Under the pieces are notes generated by a model, which was given only the letters and a program-made list of their open reading frames with translations, did no database searches and was not told the DNA's origin. 64,000 nt of DNA, taken from the NCBI GenBank assembly GCA_033782935.1, contig JAWQEG010000723.1:620001-684000 (forward strand). The letters run 5' to 3'. Shown one piece after another: positions 36,914-49,100 of the stretch. Numbering within the stretch: position 1 is the first letter of the stretch; every line of letters starts with the position of its first letter. The position numbers and the translations under genes were made by a program. Origin of the DNA: Petrolisthes cinctipes (taxonomy: Eukaryota > Arthropoda > Malacostraca > Decapoda > Porcellanidae).

Positions 36914-38416
36914 GTGTAGGCATGTACAGATTGCTTCTGGGACCCCAAAATATTGAATTTTCGGGTGTTTTGAGCCTGAATTTGAGATATAAACGGGTAC
37001 AGAAGATACATGCACATGTTGACTTTGGGCACCAAAAATATCGATTTTCAGCATGTTTTGGGCCTGAATTTTGAAAATACTCTAACACGGAGTAGGCATG
37101 TACAAATCGCTTCTGGGACCCCAAAATATCGAATTTTCGGGTGTTTAGGGCCAGAATTTGAGATATAAACGGGTACAGAAGATGCATGCACATATCGACT
37201 TTTGGGTACCTAAAAGATCGATTTTCAGTATGTTTTTGGCCTGTATGTTGAAAATACTCTAACAAGGAGTAGGCATGTACAGATACCTTCTGGGACCCCT
37301 AAATATCGAATTTTCGGGTGTTTTGGGACTGAATTTGAGATATCGATTTTTTGGCACCTAAAATGTCGATTTTTAGCATGTTTTTAGCCTATATTTTGAA
37401 AATATTCTAGCACTGTGTAGGCATGTACAGATTGCTTCTGGGACCCCAAAATATTGAATTTTCGGGTGTTTTGAGCCTGAATTTGAGATATAAACGGGTA
37501 CAGAAGATACATGCACATGTTGACTTTGGGCACCAAAAATATCGATTTTCAGCATGTTTTGGGCCTGAATTTTGAAAATACTCTAACACGGAGTAGGCAT
37601 GTACAAATCGCTTCTGGGACCCCAAAATATCGAATTTTCGGGTGTTTAGGGCCAGAATTTGAGATATAAACGGGTACAGAAGATGCATGCACATATCGAC
37701 TTTTGGGTACCTAAAAGATCGATTTTCAGTATGTTTTTGGCCTGTATGTTGAAAATACTCTAACAAGGAGTAGGCATGTACAGATACCTTCTGGGACCCC
37801 TAAATATCGAATTTTCGGGTGTTTTGGGACTGAATTTGAGATATCGATTATTTGGCACCTAAAATGTCGATTTTTAGCATGTTTTTAGCCTATATTTTGA
37901 AAATATTCTAGCACTGTGTAGGCATGTACAGATTGCTTCTGGGACCCCAAAATATTGAATTTTCGGGTGTTTTGAGCCTGAATTTGAGATATAAACAGGT
38001 ACAGAAGATACATGCACATGTTGACTTTGGGCACCAAAAATATCGATTTTCAGCATGTTTTGGGCCTGAATTTTGAAAATACTCTAACACGGAGTAGGCA
38101 TGTACAAATCGCTTCTGGGACCCCAAAATATCGAATTTTCGGGTGTTTAGGGCCAGAATTTGAGATATAAACGGGTACAGAAGATGCATGCACATATCGA
38201 CTTTTGGGTACCTAAAAGATCGATTTTCAGTATGTTTTTGGCCTGTATGTTGAAAATACTCTAACAAGGAGTAGGCATGTACAGATACCTTCTGGGACCC
38301 CTAAATATCGAATTTTCGGGTGTTTTGGGACTGAATTTGAGATATCGATTTTTTGGCACCTAAAATGTCGATTTTTAGCATGTTTTTAGCCTATATTTTG
38401 AAAATATTCTAGCACT
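36914..38416 (+). repeat. Local triplication of one 501-bp trimer in D2
   Basis: Three nearly identical A1-B1-C trimers at 36,914-37,414, 37,415-37,915 and 37,916-38,416 share CACATGTTGACTTTGG, GTACAAATCGC and GGGTACCTAAAAG. D1 has one such trimer, at 11,096-11,596. The C monomers record the exchanges. D1 C monomers carry either CTCT with CGATTATTTGG (upstream) or CCCT with CGATTTTTTGG (downstream). In D2 the C starting near 37,267 is CCCT plus ATTTTTT, that near 37,768 is CCCT plus ATTATTT (a hybrid), and that near 38,269 is CCCT plus ATTTTTT. Confidence 0.88.
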
Positions 38417-41400
38417 GTGTAGGCATGTACAGATTGCTTCTGGGACCCCAAAATATTGAATTTTCGGGTGTTTTGAGCCTGAATTTGAGATATAAACGGG
38501 TAAAGAAGATACATGCACATATTGACTTTGGGCATCTAAAATATCGATTTTCAGCATGTTTTGGGCCTGTATTTTGAAAATACTCTAACACTGAGTAGGC
38601 ATGTACAGATTGCTTCTGGGACCCCAAAATATTGAATTTTCGGGTGTTTTGAGCCTGAATTTGAGATATAAACGGGTACTGAAGATGCATGCACATATCG
38701 ACTTTTGTGCACCTAAAAGATCGATTTTCAGTATGTTTTGAGCATGTATTTTGAAAATACTCTAACACGGAGTAGGCATGTACAGATCGCTTCTGGGACC
38801 CCTAAATATCGAATTTTCGGGTGTTTTGGGACTGAATTTGAGATATCGACTTTTTGGCACCTAAAAGATCGATTTTTAGCATGTTTTTAGCCTATATTTT
38901 GAAAATATTCTAGCACTGAGTAGGCATGTACAGATTGCTTCTGGGACCCCAAAATATTGAATTTTCGGGTGTTTTGAGCCTGAATTTGAGATATAAACGG
39001 GTACAGAAGATACATGCACATATTGACTTTGGGCACCAAAAATATCGATTTTCAGCATGTTTTGGGCCTGAATTTTGAAAATACTCTAACACGGAGTAGG
39101 CATGTACAGATCGCTTCTGGGACCCCAAAATATCGAATTTTCGGGTGTTTAGGGCCAGAATTTGAGATTTAAACGGGTACAGAAGATGCATGCACATATC
39201 GACTTTTGGGCACCTAAAAGATCGATTTTCAGTATGTTTTTGGCCTGTATTTTGAAAATACTCTAACAAGGAGTAGGCATGTACAGATACCTTCTGGGAC
39301 CTCTAAATATCGAATTTTCGGGTGTTTTGGGACTGAATTTGAGATATCGATTTTTTGGCACCTAAAATGTCGATTTTTAGCATGTTTTTAGCCTATATTT
39401 TGAAAATATTCTAGCACTGTGTAGGCATGTACAGATTGCTTCTGGGACCCCAAAATATTGAATTTTCGGGTGTTTTGAGCCTGAATTTGAGATATAAACG
39501 GGTACAGAAGATATATGCACATATTGACTTTGGGCACCAAAAATATCGATTTTCAGCATGTTTTGGGCCGAAATTTTGAAAATACTCTAACACGGAGTAG
39601 GCATGTACAGATCGCTTCTGGGACCCCAAAATATCGAATTTTCGGGTGTTTAGGGCCAGAATTTGAGATATAAACGGGTACAGAAGATGCATGCACATAT
39701 CGACTTTTGGGCACCTAAAGGATCGATTTTCAGTATGTTTTTGGCCTGTATGTTGAAAATACTCTAACAAGGAGTAGGCATGTACAGATACCTTCTGGGA
39801 CCTCTAAATATCGAATTTTCGGGTGTTTTGGGACTGAATTTGAGATATCGATTTTTTGGCACCTAAAATGTCGATTTTTAGCATGTTTTTAGCCTATATA
39901 ATTTGAAAATATTCTAGCACTGTGTAGGCATGTACAGATTGCTTCTGGGACCCCAAAATATTGAATTTTCGGGTGTTTTGAGCCTGAATTCGAGATATAA
40001 ACGGGTAAAGAAGATACATGCACATATTGACTTTGGGCATCTAAAATATCGATTTTCAGCATGTTTTGGGCCTGTATTTTGAAAATACTCTAACACTGAG
40101 TAGGCATGTACAGATTGCTTCTGGGACCCCAAAATATTGAATTTTCGGGTGTTTTGAGCCTGAATTTGAGATATAAACGGGTACTGAAGATGCATGCACA
40201 TATCGACTTTTGTGCACCTAAAAGATCGATTTTCAGTATGTTTTGAGCATGTATTTTGAAAATACTCTAACACAGAGTAGGCATGTACAGATCGCTTCTG
40301 GGACCCCTAAATATAGAATTTTCGGGTGTTTTGGGACTGAATTTGAGATATCGACTTTTTGGCACCTAAAATGTCGATTTTTAGCATGTTTTTAGCCTAT
40401 ATTTTGAAAATATTCTAGCACTGTACATATTGCTTCTGGGACCCCAAAATATTGAATTATCGGGTGTTTTGAGCCATAATTTGAGATATAAACGGGTACA
40501 GAAGATACATGCACATATTGACTTTGGGCACCAAAAATATCGATTTAGAGCATGTTTTGGGCCTGAATTTTGAAAATACTCTAACACGGAGTAGACATGT
40601 ACAGATCGCTTCTGGGACCCCAAAATATCGAATTTTTGGGTGTTTAGGGCCAGAATTTGAGATATAAACGGGTACAGAAGATGCATGCACATATCGACTT
40701 TTGGGCACCTAAAAGATCGGTTTTCAGTATGTTTTTGGCCTGTATTTTGAAAATACTCTAACACGGAGTAGGCATGTACAGATACCTTCTGGGACCTCTA
40801 AATATCGAATTTTCGGGTGTTTTGGGACTGAATTTGATATATCGATTTTTTGGCACCTAAAATGTCGATTTTTAGCATGTTTTTAGCCTATATTTTGAAA
40901 ATATTCTAGCACTGTGTAGGCATGTACAGATTGCTTCTGGGACCCCAAAATATTGAATTTTCGGGTGTTTTGAGCCTGAATTTGAGATATAAACGGGTAC
41001 TGAAGATGCATGCACATATCGACTTTTGTGCACCTAAAAGATCGATTTTCAGTATGTTTTGAGCATGTATTTTGAAAATACTCTAACACGGAGTAGGCAT
41101 GTACAGATCGCTTCTGGGACCCCTAAATATTGAATTTTCGGGTGTTTTGGGACTGAATTTGAGATATCGACTTTTTGGCACCTAAAAGATCGATTTTTAG
41201 CATGTTTTTAGCCTATATTTTGAAAATATTCTAGCACTGAGTAGGCATGTACAGATTGCTTCTGGGACCCCAAAATATTGAATTTTCGGGCGTTTTGAGC
41301 CTGAATTTGAGAAATAAACCGGTACAGAAGATACATGCACATATTGACTTTGGGCATCTAAAATATTTTTTTTTAGCATGTTTTGGGCCTGTATTTTGAA

Positions 41401-44400
41401 AATACTCTAACACTGAGTAGGCATGTACAGATTGCTTCTGGGACCCCAAAATATTGAATTTTCGGGTGTTTTGAGCCTGAATTTGAGATATAAACGGGTA
41501 CTGAAGATGCATGCACATATCGACTTTTGTGCACCTAAAAGATCGATTTTCAGTATGTTTTGAGCATGTATTTTGAAAATACTCTAACACGGAGTAGGCA
41601 TGTACAGATCGCTTCTGGGACCCCTAAATATCGAATTTTCGGGTGTTTTGGGACTGAATTTATGATATCGACTTTTTGGCACCTAAAAGATCGATTTCTA
41701 GCATGTTTTTAGCCTATATTTTGAAAATATTCTAGCACTGAGTAGGCATGTACAGATTGCTTCTGGGACCCCAAAATATTGAATTTTCGGGTGTTTTGAG
41801 CCTGAATTTGAGATATAAACGGGTACAGAAGATACATGCACATATTGACTTTGGGCACCAAAAATATCGATTTTCAGCATGTTTTGGGACTGAATTTTGA
41901 AAATTCTCTAACACGGAGTAGACATGTACAGATCGCTTCTGGGACCCCAAAATATCGAATTTTCGGGTGTTTAGGGCCAGAATTTGAGATATAAACGGGT
42001 ACAGAAGATGCATGCACATATCGACTTTTGGGCACCTAAAAGATCGATTTTCAGTATGTTTTGAGCATGTATTTTGAAAATACTCTAACACGGAGTAGGC
42101 ATGTTCAGATCGCTTCTGGGACCCCTAAATATCGAATTTTCGGGTGTTTTGGGACTGAATTTGAGATATCGACTTTTTTGCACCTAAAATATCGACTTTT
42201 AGCATGTTTTTAGCCTATATTTTGAAAATATTCTAGCACTGAGTAGGCATGTACAGATTGCTTCTGGGACCCCAAAATATTAAATTTTCGGGTGTTTTGA
42301 GCCTGAATTTGAGATATAAACGGGTACTGAAAATGCATGCACATATCGACTTTTGTGCACCTAAAAGATCGATTTTCAGTAAGTTTTGAGCATGTATTTT
42401 GAAAATACTCTAACACGGAGTAGGCATGTACAGATCGCTTCTGGGACCCCAAAATATCGAATTTTCGGGTGTTTAGGGCCAGAATTTGAGATATAAACGG
42501 GTACAGAAGATGCATGCACATATCGACTTTTGGGCACCTAAAAGATCGATTTTCAGTATGTTTTTGGCCTGTATGTTGAAAATACTTTAACAAGGAGTAG
42601 GCATGTACAGATACCTTCTGGGACCTCTAAATATCGAATTTTCGGGTGTTTTGGGACTGAATTTGAGATATCGATTTTTTGGCACCTAAAATGTCGATTT
42701 TTAGCATGTTTTTAGCCTATATTTTGAAAATATTCTAGCACTGTGTAGGCATGTACAGATTGCTTCTGGGACCCCAAAATATTGAATTTTCGGGTGTTTT
42801 GAGCCAGAATTTGAGATATAAACGGGTACAGAAGATACATGCACATATTGACTTTGGGCATCTAAAATATCGATTATCAGCATGTTTTGGGCCTGTATTT
42901 TGAAAATACTCTAACACTGAGTAGGCATGTACAGATTGCTTCTGGGACCCCAAAATATTGAATTTTCGGGTGTTTTGAGCCTGAATTTGAGATATAAACG
43001 GGTACTGAAGATGCATGCACATATCGACTTTTGTGCACCTAAAAGATCGATTTTCAGTATGTTTTGAGCATGTATTTTGAAAATACTCTAACACGGAGTA
43101 GGCATGTACAGATCGCTTCTGGGACCCCTAAATATCGAATTTTCGGGTGTTTTGGGACTGAATTTGAGATATCGACATTTTGATACCTAAAAGATCGATT
43201 TTTAGCATGTTTTTAGCCAATATTTTGAAAATATTCTAGCACTGAGTAGGCATGTACATATTGCTTCTGTGACCCCAAAATATTGAATTTTCGGGTGTTT
43301 TGAGCCTGAATTTGAGATATAAACGGGTACAGAAGATACATGCACATATTGACTTTGGGCACCAAAAATATCGATTTTCAGCATGTTTTGGGCCTGAATT
43401 TTAAAAATACTCTAACACGGAGTAGGCATGTACAGATCGCTTCTGGGACCCCAAAATATCGAATTTTCGGGTGTTTAGGGCCAGAATTTGAGATATAAAC
43501 GGGTACAGAAGATGCATGCACATATCGACTTTTGGGTACCTAAAAGATCGATTTTCAGTATGTTTTTGGCCTGTATGTTGAAAATACTCTAACAAGGAGT
43601 AGGCATGTACAGATACCTTCTGGGACCTCTAAATATCGAATTTTCGGGTGTTTTGGGACTGAATTTGAGATATCGATTTTTTGGCACCTAAAATGTCGAT
43701 TTTTAGCATGTTTTTAGCCTATAATTTGAAAATATTCTAGCACTGTGTAGGCATGTACAGATTGCTTCTGGGACCCCAAAATATTGAATTTTCGGGTGTT
43801 TTGAGCCTGAATTTGAGATATAAACGGGTAAAGAAGATACATGCACATATTGACTTTGGGCATCTAAAATATCGATTTTCAGCATGTTTTGGGCCTGTAT
43901 TTTGAAAATACTCTAACACTGAGTAGGCATGTACAGATTGCTTCTGGGACCCCAAAATATTGAATTTTCGGGTGTTTTGAGCCTGAATTTGAGATATAAA
44001 CGGGTACTGAAGATGCATGCACATATCGACTTTTGTGCACCTAAAAGATCGATTTTCAGTATGTTTTTGAGCATGTATTTTGAAAATACTCTAACACGGA
44101 GTAGGCATGTACAGATCGCTTCTGGGACCCCTAAATATCGAATTTTCGGGTGTTTTGGGACTGAATTTGAGATATCGACTTTTTGGCACCTAAAAGATCG
44201 ATTTTTAGCATGTTTTTAGCCTATATTTTGAAAATATTCTAGCACTGAGTAGGCATGTACAGATTGCTTCTGGGACCCCAAAATATTGAATTTTCGGGTG
44301 TTTTGAGCCTGAATTTGAGATATAAACGGGTACATAAGATACATGCACATATTGACTTTGGGCACCAAAAATATCGATTTTCAGCATGTTTTGGGCCTGA

Positions 44401-46150
44401 ATTTTGAAAATACTCTAACACGGAGTAGGCATGTACAGATTGCTTCTGGGACCCCAAAATATTGAATTTTCGGGTGTTTTGAGCCTGAATTTGAGATATA
44501 AACGGGTACTGAAGATGCATGCACATATCGACTTTTGTGCACCTAAATGATCGATTTTCAGTATGTTTTGAGCATGTATTTTGAAAATACTCTAACACGG
44601 AGTATGCATGTACAGATCGCTTCTGGGACCCCTAAATATCGAATTTTCGGGTGTTTTGGGACTGAATTTGAGATATCGACATTTTGATACCTAAAAGATC
44701 GATTTTTAGCATGTTTTTAGCCAATATTTTGAAAATATTCTAGCACTGAGTAGGCATGTACATATTGCTTCTGTGACCCCAAAATATTGAATTTTCGGGT
44801 GTTTTGAGCCTGAATTTGAGATATAAACGGGTACAGAAGATACATGCACATATTGACTTTGGGCACCAAAAATATCGATTTTCAGCATGTTTTGGGCCTG
44901 AATTTTGAAAATACTCTAACACGGAGTAGGCATGTACAGATCGCTTCTGGGACCCCAAAATATCGAGTTTTCGGGTGTTTAGGGCCAGAATTTGAGATAT
45001 AAACGGGTACAGAAGATGCATGCACATATCGACTTTTGGGTACCTAAAAGATCGATTTTCAGTATGTTTTTGGCCTGTATGTTGAAAATACTCTAACAAG
45101 GAGTAGGCATGTACAGATACCTTCTGGGACCTCTAAATATCGAATTTTCGGGTGTTTTGGGACTGAATTTGAGATATCGATTTTTTGGCACCTAAAATGT
45201 CGATTTTTAGCATGTTTTTAGCCTATATTTTGAAAATATTCTAGCACTGAGTAGGCATGTACAGATTGCTTCTGGGACCCCAAAATATTGAATTTTCGGG
45301 TGTTTTGAGCCTGAATTTGAGATATAAACGGGTACAGAAGATACATGCACATATTGACTTTGGGCACCAAAAATATCGATTTTCAGCATGTTTTGGGCCT
45401 GAATTTTGAAAATACTCTAACACGGAGTAGGCATGTACAGATCGCTTCTGGGACCCCAAAATATCGAATTTTCGGGTGTTTAGGGCCAGAATTTGAGATA
45501 TAAACGGGTACAGAAGATGCATGCACATATCGACTTTTGGGCACCTAAAAGATCGATTTTCAGTATGTTTTTGGCCTGTATGTTGAAAATACTCTAACAA
45601 GGAGTAGGCATGTACAGATACCTTCTGGGACCTCTAAATATCGAATTTTCGGGTGTTTTGGGACTGAATTTGAGATATCGATTTTTTGGCACCTAAAATG
45701 TCGATTTTTAGCATGTTTTTAGCCTATATTTTGAAAATATTCTAGCACTGTGTAGGCATGTACAGATTGCTTCTGGGACCCCAAAATATTGAATTTTCGG
45801 GTGTTTTGAGCCTGAATTTGAGATATAAACGGGTACAGAAGATACATGCACATATTGACTTTGGGCACCAAAAATATCGATTTTCAGCATGTTTTGGGCC
45901 TGAATTTTGAAAATACTCTAACACGGAGTAGGCATGTACAGATCGCTTCTGGGACCAAAAAATATCGAATTTTCGGGTGTTTAGGGCCAGAATTTGAGAT
46001 ATAAACGGGTACAGAAGATGCATGCACATATCGACTTTTGGGTACCTAAAAGATCGATTTTCAGTATGTTTTTGGCCTGTATGTTGAAAATACTCTAACT
46101 AGGAGTAGGCATGTACAGATACCTTCTGGGACCTCTAAATATCGAATTTT

Positions 46151-49100
46151 CGGGTGTTTTGGGACTGAATTTGAGATATCGATTTTTTGGCACCTAAAAT
46201 GTCGATTTTTAGCATGTTTTTAGCCTATATTTTGAAAATATTCTAGCACTGTGTAGGCATGTACAGATTGCTTCTGGGACCCCAAAATATTGAATTTTCG
46301 GGTGTTTTGAGGCTGAATTTGAGATATAAACGGGTAAAGAAGATACATGCACATATTGACTTTGGGCATCTAAAATATCGATTTTCAGCATGTTTTGGGC
46401 CTGTATTTTGAAAATACTCTGACACTGAGTAGGCATGTACAGATTGCTTCTGGGACCCCAAAATATTGAATTTTCGGGTGTTTTGAGCCTGAATTTGAGA
46501 TATAAACGGGTACTGAAGATGCATGCACATATCGACTTTTGTGCACCTAAAAGATCGATTTTCAGTATGTTTTGAGCATGTATTTTGAAAATACTCTAAC
46601 ACGGAGTAGGCATGTACAGATCGCTTCTGGGACCCCTAAATATCGAATTTTCGGGTGTTTTGGGACTGAATTTGAGATATCAACTTTTTGTCACATAAAA
46701 GATCGATTTTTAGCATGTTTTTAGCCTATATTTTGAAAATATTCTAGCACTGAGTAGGCATGTACAGATTGCTTCTGGGACCCCAAAATATTGAATTTTC
46801 GGGTGTTTTGAGGCTGAATTTGAGATATAAACGGGTAAAGAAGATACATGCACATATTGACTTTGGGCATCTAAAATATCGATTTTCAGCATGTTTTGGG
46901 CCTGTATTTTGAAAATACTCTGACACTGAGTAGGCATGTACAGATTGCTTCTGGGACCCCAAAATATTGAATTTTCGGGTGTTTTGAGCCTGAATTTGAA
47001 ATATAAACGGGTACTGAAGATGCATGCACATATCGACTTTTGTGCACCTAAAATATCGATTTTCAGTATGTTTTGAGCATGTATTTTGAAAATACTCTAA
47101 CACGGAGTAGGCATGTACAGATCGCTTCTGGGACCCCTAAATATCGAATTTTCGGGTGTTTTGGGACTGAATTTGAGATATCGACTTTTTGTCACCTAAA
47201 AGATCGATTTTTAGCATGTTTTTAGCCTATATTTTGAAAATATTCTAGCACTGTGTAGGCATGTACAGATTGCTTCTGGGACCCCAAAATATTGAATTTT
47301 CGGGTGTTTTGAGCCTGAATTTGAGATATAAACGGGTACAGAAGATACATGCACATATTGACTTTGGGCACCAAAAATATCGATTTTCAGCATGTTTTGG
47401 GCCTGAATTTTGAAAATACTCTAACACGGAGTAGGCATGTACAGATCGCTTCTGGGACCCCAAAATATCGAATTTTCGGGTGTTTAGGGCCAGAATTTGA
47501 GATATAAACGGGTACAGAAGATGCATGCACATATCGACTTTTGGGCACCTGAAAGATCGATTTTCAGTATGTTTTTGGCCTGTATGTTGAAAATACTCTA
47601 ACAAGGAGTAGGCATGTACAGATACCTTCTGGGACCTCTAAATATCGAATTTTCGGGTGTTTTGGGACTGAATTTGAGATATCGACTTTTTGGCACCTAA
47701 AATGTCGATTTTTAGCATGTTTTTCGCCTATATTTTGAAAATATTCTAGCACTGTGTAGACATGTACAGATTGCTTCTGGGACCCCAAAATATTGAATTT
47801 TCGGGTGTTTTGAGCCTGAATTTGAGATATAAACGGGTACTGAAGATGCATGCACATATCGACTTTTGTGCACCTAAAAGATCGATTTTCAGTATGTTTT
47901 GAGCATGTATTTTGAAAATACTCTAACACGGAGTAGGCATGTACAGATCGCTTCTGGGACCCCTAAATATCGAATTTTCGGGTGTTTTGGGACTGAATTT
48001 GAGATATCGATTTTTTGGCACCTAAAATGTCGATTTTTAGCATGTTTTTAGCCTATATTTTGAAAATATTCTAGCACTGTGTAGGCATGTACAGATTGCT
48101 TCTGGGACCCCAAAATATTGAATTTTCGGGTGTTTTGAGCCAGAATTTGAGATATAAACGGGTACAGAAGATACATGCACATATTGACTTTGGGCATCTA
48201 AAATATCGATTATCAGCATGTTTTGGGCCTGTATTTTGAAAATACTCTAACACTGAGTAGGCATGTACAGATTGCTTCTGGGACCCCAAAATATTGAATT
48301 TTCGGGTGTTTTGAGCCTGAATTTGAGATATAAACGGGTACAGAAGATACATGCACATATTGACTTTGGGCATCTAAAATATCGATTTTCAGCATGTTTT
48401 GGGCCTGTATTTTGAAAATACTCTAACACTGAGTAGGCATGTACAGATTGCTTCTGGGACCCCAAAATATTGAATTTTCGGGTGTTTTGAGCCAGAATTT
48501 GAGATATAAACGGGTACAGAAGATGCATGCACATATCGACTTTTGGGTACCTAAAAGATCGATTTTCAGTATGTTTTTGGCCTGTATGTTGAAAATACTC
48601 TAACAAGGAGTAGGCATGTACAGATACCTTCTGGGACCTCTAAATATCGAATTTTCGGGTGTTTTGGGACTGAATTTGAGATATCGATTTTTTGGCACCT
48701 AAAATGTCGATTTTTAGCATGTTTTTAGCCTATATTTTGAAAATATTCTAGCACTGTGTAGGCATGTACAGATTGCTTCTGGGACCCCAAAATATTGAAT
48801 TTTCGGGTGTTTTGAGCCTGAATTTGAGATATAAACGGGTAAAGAAGATACATGCACATATTGACTTTGGGCATCTAAAATATCGATTTTCAGCATGTTT
48901 TGGGCCGGTATTTTGAAAATACTCTAACACTGAGTAGGCATGTACAGATTGCTTCTGGGACCCCAAAATATTGAATTTTCGGGTGTTTTGAGCCTGAATT
49001 TGAGATATAAACGGGTACTGAAGATGCATGCACATATCGACTTTTGTGCACCTAAAAGATCGATTTTCAGTATGTTTTTGAGCATGTATTTTGAAAATAC

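Larger units (their letters stand above)
25477..46150 (+). repeat. Segment D2, second copy of the long duplication
   Basis: Near-identical to 1-about 19,150. In the first 1.6 kb I noticed only isolated substitutions, for example A142 to T25618 and G548 to T26024. Relative to D1, this copy lacks a B2-C2 pair (325 bp, D1 6,585-6,909), a C2-A1 pair (324 bp, D1 10,447-10,770), one trimer (501 bp, D1 12,599-13,099) and a C2-A1 pair (325 bp, D1 16,099-16,423). It has about 991 bp more near 33,990-34,985, two extra 501 bp trimers at 36,914-38,416, and about 502 and 501 bp more between 44,070 and 45,750. All steps are sums of whole monomers plus a base or a 10-bp indel, so the copies diverged mainly by in-register exchange after duplication. 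Confidence 0.9.

Noticed and set aside
43929..44219. Plus-strand frames of 96 codons at 43,929, 48,940, 56,135 and 61,444
   Set aside because: They appear only where the extra T in B2 removes a frame break; they are by-products of that single-base variant.
1..46150. D1/D2 duplication as a pure assembly error
   Set aside because: The copies differ by many structured indels and scattered substitutions, which a simple duplicated contig would not show. Long reads are still needed to settle it.
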